Source: Erysipelotrichaceae bacterium | GTDB taxonomy: Bacteria; Bacillota_I; Bacilli_A; Erysipelotrichales; Erysipelotrichaceae | Reading direction: 5' to 3' | DNA length: 37,697 nt | Assembly: GCA_003543215.1 (NCBI GenBank) | Contig: DPJD01000002.1 | Coordinates: forward strand, 31,966-69,662 | In this document: piece by piece, positions 23,920-32,388 of the stretch | Layout of the letters: every line of letters begins with the position of its first letter | How positions within the stretch are numbered: position 1 is the first letter of the stretch | The notes under the pieces: model-generated | Database searches by the model: none | Seen by the model: the letters and a program-made list of their open reading frames with translations, nothing else | Told to the model about the DNA's origin: nothing | Position numbers and translations under genes: made by a program

Positions 23920-24882
23920 AAAGCGATAGAGGGTTGAGAAGATGAAGGCATAAATAGGATACGTAAAGTCATTTACGGTCTGATAGTATTTATTCTTCAA
24001 ACCAGAACCTTTCAAGTAAGGATTCCCCTTCCATTTCGGGAAGTTTCTTGTAAGGATCTTATAGCTAAGAACCAAGGTAAGTTTACGATCTTTTTTATCT
24101 TTGATCTGACACGTTCTCAAGAATGAATTGCCGAGGAAGAAACGAACGAAGAGATATTCGAGTTCCCTTTCGTATTCCTCATAGACAGAGCGTTGCTTAT
24201 AGAATGCTAATAAGTCCTCAAACACATGAATCATATCTTTGACACGTTCATTGTGATTATGTGTAATGGATCCTGTAGTCTGCCGATAATGGACAAAGGG
24301 TTCGGATACGTAGGACCATCTCTGAATGAATGGCGTGATCTTATACAAGAATGACGCATCTTCGTAACGAAAACCTGTTGGGAAATTGATATCTAAACGC
24401 TTAATAAAGTCAGTACGATAGAGCTTGTTCCAAAGTGTGGCAAACATAGAAGTCAGGATTTCTTTATTGTTTGCATACGGTCCATCTTTAACAATATTTT
24501 CTTGGTCTGGATAGGACCAATAGAAATCACTGAAGACGACATCAGCTTGTTCGGATATGGCTTTGTTATAGAGCGTCTCAAACATGTTTGCCTCAGCAGT
24601 ATCATCACTGTCCAAAAAGCCAAAATACTCTCCTACGACCTTAGAAAGCCCATAATTGCGCGCATCCGCGATGCCACCATTGAGTTTAGTGAAGATACGG
24701 ATTATTTCAGGATAATCTGTCTTAAACTGTTCACAGATTTCAAGTGAACGGTCAGTAGACCCATCATTGATACAGATGATATCGATGCCATTTAAAGATT
24801 GATTAACCAAAGAATCGAGTGTTGAAGCTAAAAAGCGTTCAGCGTTGTATATGGGAACAATGATACTTACTTTTTTTGACAT
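23899..24882 (-). CDS. Glycosyltransferase family 2
   Basis: GT-A fold inverting glycosyltransferase of 327 residues. It begins VSIIVPIYNAERFLASTLDS; ICINDGSTDRS and the metal-binding FGFLDSDDTAEANM follow, as in capsule and teichoic-acid glycosyltransferases. GFRYEDASFLYKI is the usual acceptor-side ED motif. The C-terminal 100 residues are basic and aromatic and probably associate with the membrane. It begins one base after the LTA-synthase-like gene ends and is the last gene of a three-gene operon. Donor sugar unknown. Confidence 0.92.
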   Translation of the reverse strand: MSKKVSIIVPIYNAERFLASTLDSLVNQSLNGIDIICINDGSTDRSLEICEQFKTDYPEIIRIFTKLNGGIADARNYGLSKVVGEYFGFLDSDDTAEANMFETLYNKAISEQADVVFSDFYWSYPDQENIVKDGPYANNKEILTSMFATLWNKLYRTDFIKRLDINFPTGFRYEDASFLYKITPFIQRWSYVSEPFVHYRQTTGSITHNHNERVKDMIHVFEDLLAFYKQRSVYEEYERELEYLFVRFFLGNSFLRTCQIKDKKDRKLTLVLSYKILTRNFPKWKGNPYLKGSGLKNKYYQTVNDFTYPIYAFIFSTLYRFKKETLH

Positions 24883-24883
24883 G

Positions 24884-26743
24884 TTAGTTACTCACGAAGC
24901 GCTCACGATACTCACGTGAAGCGAAATAGTTGTTTTCGACGACTTTATATCCTAACAATAAGCGTTGATATAAAGCTTCTGCTTCAAGTCTATAGGTTTC
25001 TTCAGATTTTGTCCAATTACGCAGTACGACCGTATCTCTTAATGTATCATACACATAACTGTCTGTTTTGATGACACCGTACTCATTGAAGTTGAAGCCA
25101 TCGTATGTTGGATCAAAAACACTACGTCCTAGGACTAGGTGGTGATTATACTCGATATCAAAGAGATCATAAATTGTTGGCGCAATATCCAAAGGTGATG
25201 AGGTTTTTTCGACAATCATGGGTTCGATTTGGTTGTTCCAAATGATGAGTGGCGTATCAAAACAATGTTCGAATTTCATACCAATGCTTTCACATTGGTT
25301 TCGATAGGGTTCACGATCCGCAAAGAGCCCTTTAGGGAAATGATCTCCGTAGATGATGATGACCATGTCATCGAGAACTTCTGAATTCTTATAATCAATC
25401 AATAATTCTTTTAAACCTCGATCGAGATCCATATTTTTTGCAAAATAGACTTTTTCTTCTTCTGGCATTTCTGGGAAACGTTCAGATACTAAATCAAAGT
25501 ACTTCAACATATCTTCATTCAATGTATCTTTTCCATAGGGTTGATGCGCATTGAAGGTGATCCAAAAAGAGAAATACTTCTCATACTCATATTGAATCCA
25601 TTTAATGTGGTCAATAACATAAGAGTCTTCAACGTTATCATAAGCCTCAAGTCCAATCGCATCGTAAAATGTGTAACCTAAATTCGGCAACATTACATTT
25701 CGATTGTAATAGATGCCATAATTGTTGTGACTTGCCATGGAGAAGTATCCAAGACTATTAAAAGATTTTGCTAAAGAATGTGGAAAGTCAGCATCTGCAT
25801 ACTCATTAAATGTGATTTTTCCATTATTGGATGGCAATAGGCTTGTATTAACCATGAATTCAGTATCCGATGTAGAACCTGCCAGTAAAGGTGAATTATA
25901 CCCTTCCACAAAGATGCCTTCTGTTTTCAGCATATACAACGTTGGTGTGAGTATAGGATCAATCGCAATGTTATTTAAGGACTCTGCTTCAATTAAAAGA
26001 AGATTCTTATCTTTGAAGATTCCAGTCATGCCATTATCTACAGGTTCTCTATTGCTTGCGAACATATCTGATATTTGTTGCTCAAGTGTTACTTCAGGTT
26101 GGATTTCAATGGCAACGGTTTTGGGGTCAAATTCTCGGTATAGCAAACCATTTAACCCAAAATGTGACGTAAAAACATTGGTGTTAGGAATATTGGCATA
26201 GATGACTGCCAAATCTTGTAACTTTGCTGGATTATTAAGTGACAAATTGAGTTCACGATGAAACCCTAGGATATGCACATAAGAGAATGTACCTAATAGC
26301 ACAATCATCAATAATTGGTGTATGAAATTGTCTTCAATCTTTTGAGCTTTAATCGTCTTTACACCTAACCAAAAAGCAACAAATGGAATGGCAAAGAAAC
26401 GAACATCGCTAAAAACCAACATCGACAAGGCACTGTCTGCGAATTTAAACATACTTTTATCAACGGATAGCGCTGTCTTTATTAAACCATATTGGTTGAA
26501 ACCACGATAAAATACAGTTTGTAACCCAAAGTAGAGCGCTGACAAAGCCAATAGAATAAAAACTGCAACATTCCTTAACTTCGTAGGAATGATTAATAGA
26601 ATTGCATTGCTTAAGAAAAGAATCACCAAAAAAGGACGCATCGCTAATCCTTCAAGGGGTATGTGTGGATACGCTATGATGAGAAACCCTATCGTAAAAA
26701 ATAGGTTGAGAGTTAAAAAGGAAAGATTACGTTTAAGAAACAT
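24884..26743 (-). CDS. LTA synthase family phosphoglycerol transferase
   Basis: Membrane-anchored sulfatase-fold enzyme of 619 residues. About five membrane helices lie in residues 8-165, and the extracellular domain spans about 210-610. The domain begins NLLLIEAESLNN, giving the metal-ligand glutamate. The likely catalytic threonine is in AGSTSDTEF, and further metal ligands appear in FNAHQPYG and IIYGDHFPKG. LTA synthases polymerise glycerol phosphate from phosphatidylglycerol; relatives add phosphoglycerol to glycans. Its place between a polymerase-like gene and a glycosyltransferase suggests glycan decoration rather than canonical lipoteichoic acid synthesis (inference). Confidence 0.87.
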   Translation of the reverse strand: MFLKRNLSFLTLNLFFTIGFLIIAYPHIPLEGLAMRPFLVILFLSNAILLIIPTKLRNVAVFILLALSALYFGLQTVFYRGFNQYGLIKTALSVDKSMFKFADSALSMLVFSDVRFFAIPFVAFWLGVKTIKAQKIEDNFIHQLLMIVLLGTFSYVHILGFHRELNLSLNNPAKLQDLAVIYANIPNTNVFTSHFGLNGLLYREFDPKTVAIEIQPEVTLEQQISDMFASNREPVDNGMTGIFKDKNLLLIEAESLNNIAIDPILTPTLYMLKTEGIFVEGYNSPLLAGSTSDTEFMVNTSLLPSNNGKITFNEYADADFPHSLAKSFNSLGYFSMASHNNYGIYYNRNVMLPNLGYTFYDAIGLEAYDNVEDSYVIDHIKWIQYEYEKYFSFWITFNAHQPYGKDTLNEDMLKYFDLVSERFPEMPEEEKVYFAKNMDLDRGLKELLIDYKNSEVLDDMVIIIYGDHFPKGLFADREPYRNQCESIGMKFEHCFDTPLIIWNNQIEPMIVEKTSSPLDIAPTIYDLFDIEYNHHLVLGRSVFDPTYDGFNFNEYGVIKTDSYVYDTLRDTVVLRNWTKSEETYRLEAEALYQRLLLGYKVVENNYFASREYRERFVSN

Positions 26744-26744
26744 A

Positions 26745-28316
26745 CTAGTCTTCTTTCTTCAATTGATTCAACTTATATAATATGATTCCAGCGAATAATG
26801 CTAAGAAAGTGCTTGAAAAGAATTGATCTAAAACATGACCTGACATATAGGCCCCGCCCAGGATTGCTCCGAATGCAACACCATATACAATCAAGTCAAA
26901 GTTGCAAGCCTTTTTTATATTTCGAACGACTTGATATAGCATGTAAATTAACAATCCTAACCATGGGAAAGTGAGTATGACTGTGCCTAAATAACCTAAA
27001 GTATACTTCTGCATCAAGAAATCTTGTTCAAGTAAGATAGAACCCATCATGAATCGAGAATACCCAAACCCAAAAAGTTTTTGTGTATCGTCTAGTTTGT
27101 CCCATTTATAATCAAAGAAAATTTGTTGGAATTGTCGACCACTCTGCCGTTCCCAAAACTCGTACTCGAATATCAAGTCGATGTAGAATTTAGGATCAAT
27201 GATATATGGATAATACCACTTGTAATACTCTTCTGATATTGTAAGTAACCAATAGTACTGCTCAAACATGTACTGATAAAAATAATTATATTCAGCGGTT
27301 CCTGGAATCAAACCACCATCGTCTAAACTATCTTTAAATTGCTGACGTAAATACTCGTCTTCGATTACAAGTTGGTTATTCCTGTTATCAACTTCCAAAT
27401 TCTTGACAGCAGGCGTAAATGGTAAAGCAGCCACAAACATTAGCAAAATTGCACTTAGAATAATTAGATTTTTCCAATTAAATTGCTCTTTTTTGAGAAT
27501 GACTAAGAATAGCCAAACTCCCAAAACAACTGCAATCATCAATGGTGCACCATAGGTTGCGACACGAGTCGCTAAGATTAACATTGCCCAACCTTGGATT
27601 ATAACTAGAACCAAAATGAACCATTTTCGTGCTGAAGTAAAATACTGACGAATTAAAACAGGATATATTGCAAATAATACAATTCCTGTAGTATTTCCTT
27701 CACTAAAGAAAAAGCGCGTTGCAAGTAGTTTAGGATTAAGCTTGTCATAAATACCCATGAACCAAGTTGGGAAATTCGCCATTGTCGGTCCAGGATAATA
27801 AGTGGATTGACCAAATAGCAAAAGATTACTAAAGAAAATAGGAAATGCAATTAAGATGGATGACCAAATAACAATCTTATTTATAATTGATTGGTTGAAC
27901 TCAGATCGAAAAAAAGCATAAATTAGTCCAAATGGAATGATTAAAGTTAATACATATTTTAACTCATTTACTAATGTATATTTATAACGATTCGTAAGGT
28001 ACAACAATTCAAACATGTCCTTAACAATCAAATGATGCGCAATAAAATAAACTGTAACTAGTGCTAAATAAAGTGATGCAAACAATAAAACCTTTTTCTT
28101 ATTTTGCTCTTTGATTAAGAAAGCCAAACCAATGATAAATGGAAAACCAATGAAATAGATAACCGTCGATGGCAAAGGCAATCCAATTGGATCAAGATAT
28201 GGGTAAAGTAAATAATCGATATCTATAATAGGCTGTAGTAAAACAACCAAGACCATTATGGTAATGAGGTTCTCATTGGTTGCGTATTTCTGTGTAATTT
28301 CTCTGATTTTTTTCAT
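26745..28316 (-). CDS. O-antigen ligase/polymerase-like membrane protein (Wzy candidate)
   Basis: Polytopic membrane protein of 523 residues with about 11-13 hydrophobic helices. A large loop lies between roughly residues 305 and 405, rich in tyrosine, glutamate and aspartate, as in the external loop of Wzy/WaaL proteins. ATRFFFSEGNTTGIVLFAIY and LILATRVATYGAP are reminiscent of the O-antigen ligase family. Likely role: joining lipid-linked repeat units outside the membrane, working with the divergent flippase at 28441. The start at 28316 has AAGG about eight bases upstream. First gene of the minus-strand operon ending at 23899. Sequence strikingly A+T-rich. Confidence 0.8.
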   Translation of the reverse strand: MKKIREITQKYATNENLITIMVLVVLLQPIIDIDYLLYPYLDPIGLPLPSTVIYFIGFPFIIGLAFLIKEQNKKKVLLFASLYLALVTVYFIAHHLIVKDMFELLYLTNRYKYTLVNELKYVLTLIIPFGLIYAFFRSEFNQSIINKIVIWSSILIAFPIFFSNLLLFGQSTYYPGPTMANFPTWFMGIYDKLNPKLLATRFFFSEGNTTGIVLFAIYPVLIRQYFTSARKWFILVLVIIQGWAMLILATRVATYGAPLMIAVVLGVWLFLVILKKEQFNWKNLIILSAILLMFVAALPFTPAVKNLEVDNRNNQLVIEDEYLRQQFKDSLDDGGLIPGTAEYNYFYQYMFEQYYWLLTISEEYYKWYYPYIIDPKFYIDLIFEYEFWERQSGRQFQQIFFDYKWDKLDDTQKLFGFGYSRFMMGSILLEQDFLMQKYTLGYLGTVILTFPWLGLLIYMLYQVVRNIKKACNFDLIVYGVAFGAILGGAYMSGHVLDQFFSSTFLALFAGIILYKLNQLKKED

Positions 28317-28352
28317 GATGTTACCTTAAATCCATTCAATTTTAACATGATT

Positions 28353-28416
28353 AGTATAGCTTGTCTCACGTTAATCTTAACTTAAGATTGTCGAAGTGTT
28401 GAATAAAGGTTAAAAT
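28353..28416. promoter_or_regulatory. Divergent promoters sharing a 17-base palindrome
   Basis: The perfect palindrome AATCTTAA-C-TTAAGATT spans 28373-28389. For the plus gene, -35 TTGTCG (28388-28393) and -10 TAAAAT (28411-28416) are 17 bases apart. For the minus operon, -35 TTAAGA (28380-28375) and -10 TATACT (28358-28353) are 16 bases apart. The palindrome overlaps both -35 boxes, so one bound protein could control flippase and polymerase together. Confidence 0.6.
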
Positions 28417-28440
28417 TTGTTAGGAAGTGCGAGGTTTGAC

Positions 28441-29970
28441 ATGCGTGTTGTTAATACTTTAAGAAATGGTATCGTAGGTATGATTTCACAGTTGATCATT
28501 TTGGTAACTGGTTTCATTTTGCGTGCTATTTTCATCAAAGTCTTAGGACAAGAGATATTGGGTCTAAATGGTTTATTCCTTGATATATTGAGCATTCTAT
28601 CTGTAACAGAACTTGGAATCGGGACTGCGATTACTTATTCCTTATACAAGCCAATTTTTGAAAATGATGTCGAAACGATTACTGGTTTGATGAACTTGTA
28701 TCGTAGAGCTTATCGTTTGATCGGGTCGATCATCTTTGTTATTTCATTACTAATTTTACCGTTCATTCAGATATTCATCAAAGATTTTACATTGGATATT
28801 CAATACATACGATTTATATTCATTCTGTTTGCATTCAATACAACTCTTTCGTATTTCCTGGGTTATTCAAGAATACTTCTATTTGCTAAACAACGGAATT
28901 ATGTTGTATTAGGCATTGATTTCATTGCAAAAATTACCTTGACGATTACGCAAGCTTTGATATTGATCTATACTAAGAATTTTATTCTCTACTTAGCACT
29001 TAATATTGCATATACCTTAACGACAAATTTAACCATTCGTTACATTGCTCGTAAGGATTATCCATATTTGAATAACAAGTCAATTCAAGTAAAAGATCAC
29101 ATCAAGTCAGACATCCTCAGAAACATCAAATATCTAAGTATCTCAACGATTATATCTGTTGGTGTACTGGGTACCGATCGCATCATCATTTCTTCATTAG
29201 TTGGGATTACTATTTTGGGCGTTTATTCCAACTATGCTTTGATCATTCAACAGGTTCAATTGCTATTCATTTCATTGTTGAATGGTGTTGTTGCGAGCAT
29301 TGGTAATCTTTTAGCCGAGGGTGACAAAGACAAGATTCAAAGGATATACAATGTTTACCATTTTGCGTATTTCTTGATTGCGAGCTTTACCAGTATTGCA
29401 CTCTATGTTTTATTAACACCTTTCATAAAAAACATCTGGTTGAGTCCAGAATTCGAGATTGCATCGATATTAGTTGCGGTGATTGTCTTTAACAGTTATC
29501 TGCATTTCATGCGTCAACCCGTGTGGCAAATACAATCAACTGCAGGTATTTTTAAACACTATATCCCCTTTTCTATTGTTGAATTTGTACTAAATCTCGT
29601 TATTTCGATTTATGGAGCAATCTATTGGGGAATGCTTGGCGTATTCATAGGTACAACCATAGCCTATATGGTGAGTTGGATTGGTCAGGCTTGGATTCTT
29701 AATAAGTACGTGATTCATGCATCAATCGTTAGGTATTATTTGAAGCAGATAGAATTCATTGGATTGATGCTTATCGAGCTCCTATTTATTTTGTGGTTCA
29801 TCCCATATATTGATTTAAACAATGCTGTTCTAAATTTCATTGCACACGGATTCATTATTTTTGTTGTCACTTCAATTATTCATATTGCACTATATCATCG
29901 AACGGAAGAGTTTAAATATCTTAAGACTCAAATACTCGATAAGTTCCTAAAACGTTTAAAGCGAAGCTGA
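28441..29970 (+). CDS. Wzx-like polysaccharide flippase
   Basis: Integral membrane protein of 509 residues with about 12-14 helices, of the MVF/MATE-like oligosaccharide flippase superfamily. It begins with a helix containing GIVGMISQLIILVTGFILRA, then KVLGQEILGLNGLFLDILS, typical of Gram-positive capsule flippases. It is predicted to move undecaprenyl-linked repeat units across the membrane. The ATG at 28441 is supported by GAGG at 28431-28434; an in-frame TTG at 28417 is weaker. It is the only plus-strand gene in the right third of the window and ends in a bidirectional terminator. Confidence 0.9.
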   Translation: MRVVNTLRNGIVGMISQLIILVTGFILRAIFIKVLGQEILGLNGLFLDILSILSVTELGIGTAITYSLYKPIFENDVETITGLMNLYRRAYRLIGSIIFVISLLILPFIQIFIKDFTLDIQYIRFIFILFAFNTTLSYFLGYSRILLFAKQRNYVVLGIDFIAKITLTITQALILIYTKNFILYLALNIAYTLTTNLTIRYIARKDYPYLNNKSIQVKDHIKSDILRNIKYLSISTIISVGVLGTDRIIISSLVGITILGVYSNYALIIQQVQLLFISLLNGVVASIGNLLAEGDKDKIQRIYNVYHFAYFLIASFTSIALYVLLTPFIKNIWLSPEFEIASILVAVIVFNSYLHFMRQPVWQIQSTAGIFKHYIPFSIVEFVLNLVISIYGAIYWGMLGVFIGTTIAYMVSWIGQAWILNKYVIHASIVRYYLKQIEFIGLMLIELLFILWFIPYIDLNNAVLNFIAHGFIIFVVTSIIHIALYHRTEEFKYLKTQILDKFLKRLKRS

Positions 29971-29999
29971 TCATGAACAGATCACTTCGCTTTATTTTT
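29957..29999. terminator. Bidirectional terminator between flippase and GT2 genes
   Basis: Outer stem TAAAGCGAAG / CTTCGCTTTA and inner stem TGATC / GATCA, separated by one bulged base, form a long hairpin with loop ATGAACA, followed by ATTTTT on the plus strand. Stop codons of both convergent genes lie within it. Confidence 0.9.
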
Positions 30000-30977
30000 A
30001 AATACTTTAATGATGATTAGGTTGTATAGATCTTTTAAATATGTCCAGAAGCCGTTTAGAGCCTTGTAGTGGCCTTTTTTGAGCTCACTTGTCAATGAGT
30101 TAATAACATCCATTACTTTCCTAGAACGATAGTTTGAACGTACGTCATATAAATCTGTAATCGCATTTATATTTTGTATTTGAATGAATTGAGCAAGATA
30201 GCTATGCTTAGCCATACTGTCATAAACTCGATGATGGCGTTGAGCAATATAAGTATCCGCCTCGTGATAAAAAGGCACATTCGTGAATAAGCTCTTATAG
30301 AAAGAAAGTTTAGATCCACGTACTGTCCCTACGACATTCCCACCGTGTTGGCGATACTTGATTAAAGGTTCTGGTATCCCAACAATCTTACCAGCAAGAC
30401 AAGCAGAAGTTGCAATCCAATCATCATGATAGACTTGATCAGGAACGGGTAGTATCTTGTCAAAGAATGATTTTTTAAAGGACATACAACACCCCGCAAT
30501 GGATTGGCCTTTGACAACCAGACTGTTAAAACTGGATTTACCTTTTTCTAAGTTAAGGATTGAATCTTTCTCCCAGAGCGGATAAAGGATATTATCTAAA
30601 GTATTCAAAACCACTTCTGCATTGGAATAAACGAGATCGATTACTTCATTTTCATGAACACGCATATGTTTCTCAAGTTTGTCTGGCATCCAATAATCAT
30701 CCTGATCGCATGTGAATACAATCTCACCTTCACACTGTTCAATGCAATAAATGAAATTCTTATATACACCAAGATTTTTCTCATGAGTCAATAAACGAAT
30801 AGGAATCAAGTTCTTTCCTTGAAATTGAGCAATGATCTCTAACGTTCCATCTATGGAACCATCATCAGAAATTACAATTTCATTTGGTTTTAGTGTCTGA
30901 TCAAAAAGAGACTGAAGCTGCTCAGTCAAATATTTCTCTCCATTGTAAGTGCATAAAGCAATAGAAATGGTTTTCAT
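29982..30977 (-). CDS. Glycosyltransferase family 2, rhamnosyltransferase-like
   Basis: GT-A fold glycosyltransferase of 331 residues. The N-terminus ISIALCTYNGEKYLTEQL, then VISDDGSIDGT and FTCDQDDYWMPDKL, matches the subfamily that includes rhamnosyltransferases of O-antigen and rhamnan loci. QDDYW is its usual metal/donor motif. It is encoded directly after rfbC (one-base overlap), so dTDP-rhamnose is the most likely donor (inference from family and neighbourhood). Last gene of the long minus-strand operon. Confidence 0.9.
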   Translation of the reverse strand: MKTISIALCTYNGEKYLTEQLQSLFDQTLKPNEIVISDDGSIDGTLEIIAQFQGKNLIPIRLLTHEKNLGVYKNFIYCIEQCEGEIVFTCDQDDYWMPDKLEKHMRVHENEVIDLVYSNAEVVLNTLDNILYPLWEKDSILNLEKGKSSFNSLVVKGQSIAGCCMSFKKSFFDKILPVPDQVYHDDWIATSACLAGKIVGIPEPLIKYRQHGGNVVGTVRGSKLSFYKSLFTNVPFYHEADTYIAQRHHRVYDSMAKHSYLAQFIQIQNINAITDLYDVRSNYRSRKVMDVINSLTSELKKGHYKALNGFWTYLKDLYNLIIIKVFKNKAK

Positions 30978-31534
30978 TAAAAATCCAGATTTAATTCCTT
31001 GAATGGTTTAAGTTGTTTATCTTTATCAGACAAAATGAATTCAACATTAGGTAAAAAACTATCCCAATCTACTCCAATATCAGAATCATCATATTTAACA
31101 CCTGAGTCATGGTCTTTTGAATAGAATGTATCCACCTTGTACATGATTTCAACATCTTCACTCAATGTTACAAAACCATGTGCAAATCCTTTTGGAACAA
31201 GGAGTTGTAGTTTATTTGTTTCAGTAAGTTCAATCGCATCCCATTGAAGATAAGTTGGACTATTTTTTCTTAAATCAACGCAGACATCCATTAATCTTCC
31301 TCGAACACAACGTACAAGCTTAGTTTGGGCAAATTCCCCTATTTGAAAATGAAGTCCTCTCAATGTGCCAACTTCCTTCGAGTAGGAATGATTATCTTGT
31401 ACAAAATCAACATCTATTCCGAGTGCTTGGTATTTTTGCTTATTATAGCTTTCGGTAAACCAACCCCGATTATCACCATAAACATCTGGTACGATGATAA
31501 TTAAATCATTCAGCTTAGTCTTCTCAATTCTCAT
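30977..31534 (-). CDS. rfbC: dTDP-4-dehydrorhamnose 3,5-epimerase
   Basis: Cupin-fold epimerase (RmlC) of 185 residues acting on dTDP-4-keto-6-deoxyglucose at C3 and C5, third step to dTDP-L-rhamnose. The active-site histidine is in TLRGLHFQIGEFAQ. KLVRCVRGRLMDVCVDLR and VPKGFAHGFVTL are family signatures. The aromatic pair FY in VDTFYSKDHDSG retains the catalytic tyrosine position, unlike the paralog at 35478. The gene overlaps rfbD by four bases. The first two enzymes, RmlA and RmlB, are not in the window. Confidence 0.95.
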   Translation of the reverse strand: MRIEKTKLNDLIIIVPDVYGDNRGWFTESYNKQKYQALGIDVDFVQDNHSYSKEVGTLRGLHFQIGEFAQTKLVRCVRGRLMDVCVDLRKNSPTYLQWDAIELTETNKLQLLVPKGFAHGFVTLSEDVEIMYKVDTFYSKDHDSGVKYDDSDIGVDWDSFLPNVEFILSDKDKQLKPFKELNLDF

Positions 31535-32388
31535 AGAGATCCCTCAACATCAATTAATTCTTGAAGGTAACGATCGACAGCGGATTGCCAAGATGGTAAA
31601 CGTGTAAAACCATTCTCCTCGAGTTTATCTTTGGATAATTTAGAATTCATTGGTCGAGCTGCCTTGGTAGGATAATCTATAGTTAGAATATCTTTTACTT
31701 CTGCAGTTAATCCTGCTTTTTCTAAAATGTATCGGGTAAAATCAGCCCAAGAACAGTAACCTTCATTCGTCGCATGATACACGCCATATTTATCTGTTTG
31801 GCTCATATCTACAAGTAAAGGTGCAATATCTTTTGTATAGGTTGGTGATCCAATTTGGTCAGAAACCACCGAAATAATCGGTTTTTCTTTACCGAGTCTC
31901 AACATTGTACGTACAAAATTCTTACCGTTTAACCCGAACGCCCAAGAAATTCGAACAATATAGTATTTTTCTAGGTTTTCTTGGATATATGCTTCAGAAT
32001 CAGCCTTAGACTTCCCATATACGCTTAATGGAGACGTTTTATCCTCAGGCACATAGATGCCTTCTTTTTGTCCACTAAACACATAATCCGTGCTGATGAA
32101 TATAAACTTCACATTGTGTTTCTTACATGCATCGACCAAATACTTGACTGCTTCAGTATTCACACGATAGCAAAGTTCAGGATTGTCCTCAGCAACATCC
32201 ACAGCTGTGAAAGCTGCGCAATGAATAAATGTATCAATATTTTTGCTTTGAAAGAATTCATTAACAGCGTTTTTGTCCGTGATATCCAATTCGTTGATAT
32301 CAATGCCCAAATATTCCAAACCTCTATCTTGACAGACCTTCTCGATATCAAATCCGAGTTGTCCTCTATTTCCAGTAATCACAATCAT
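31531..32388 (-). CDS. rfbD: dTDP-4-dehydrorhamnose reductase
   Basis: NAD(P)H-dependent extended SDR (RmlD) of 285 residues giving dTDP-L-rhamnose. The cofactor loop is GNRGQLGFDI (6-15). DYVFSGQ and VYGKSKADSE (catalytic Tyr-Lys) follow the usual order. RISWAFGLNGKNFV and the C-terminal RPMNSKLSKDKL are further family marks. It overlaps its neighbours by four bases on each side, so it is translated with rfbC and the upstream membrane glycosyltransferase. Confidence 0.96.
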   Translation of the reverse strand: MIVITGNRGQLGFDIEKVCQDRGLEYLGIDINELDITDKNAVNEFFQSKNIDTFIHCAAFTAVDVAEDNPELCYRVNTEAVKYLVDACKKHNVKFIFISTDYVFSGQKEGIYVPEDKTSPLSVYGKSKADSEAYIQENLEKYYIVRISWAFGLNGKNFVRTMLRLGKEKPIISVVSDQIGSPTYTKDIAPLLVDMSQTDKYGVYHATNEGYCSWADFTRYILEKAGLTAEVKDILTIDYPTKAARPMNSKLSKDKLEENGFTRLPSWQSAVDRYLQELIDVEGSL

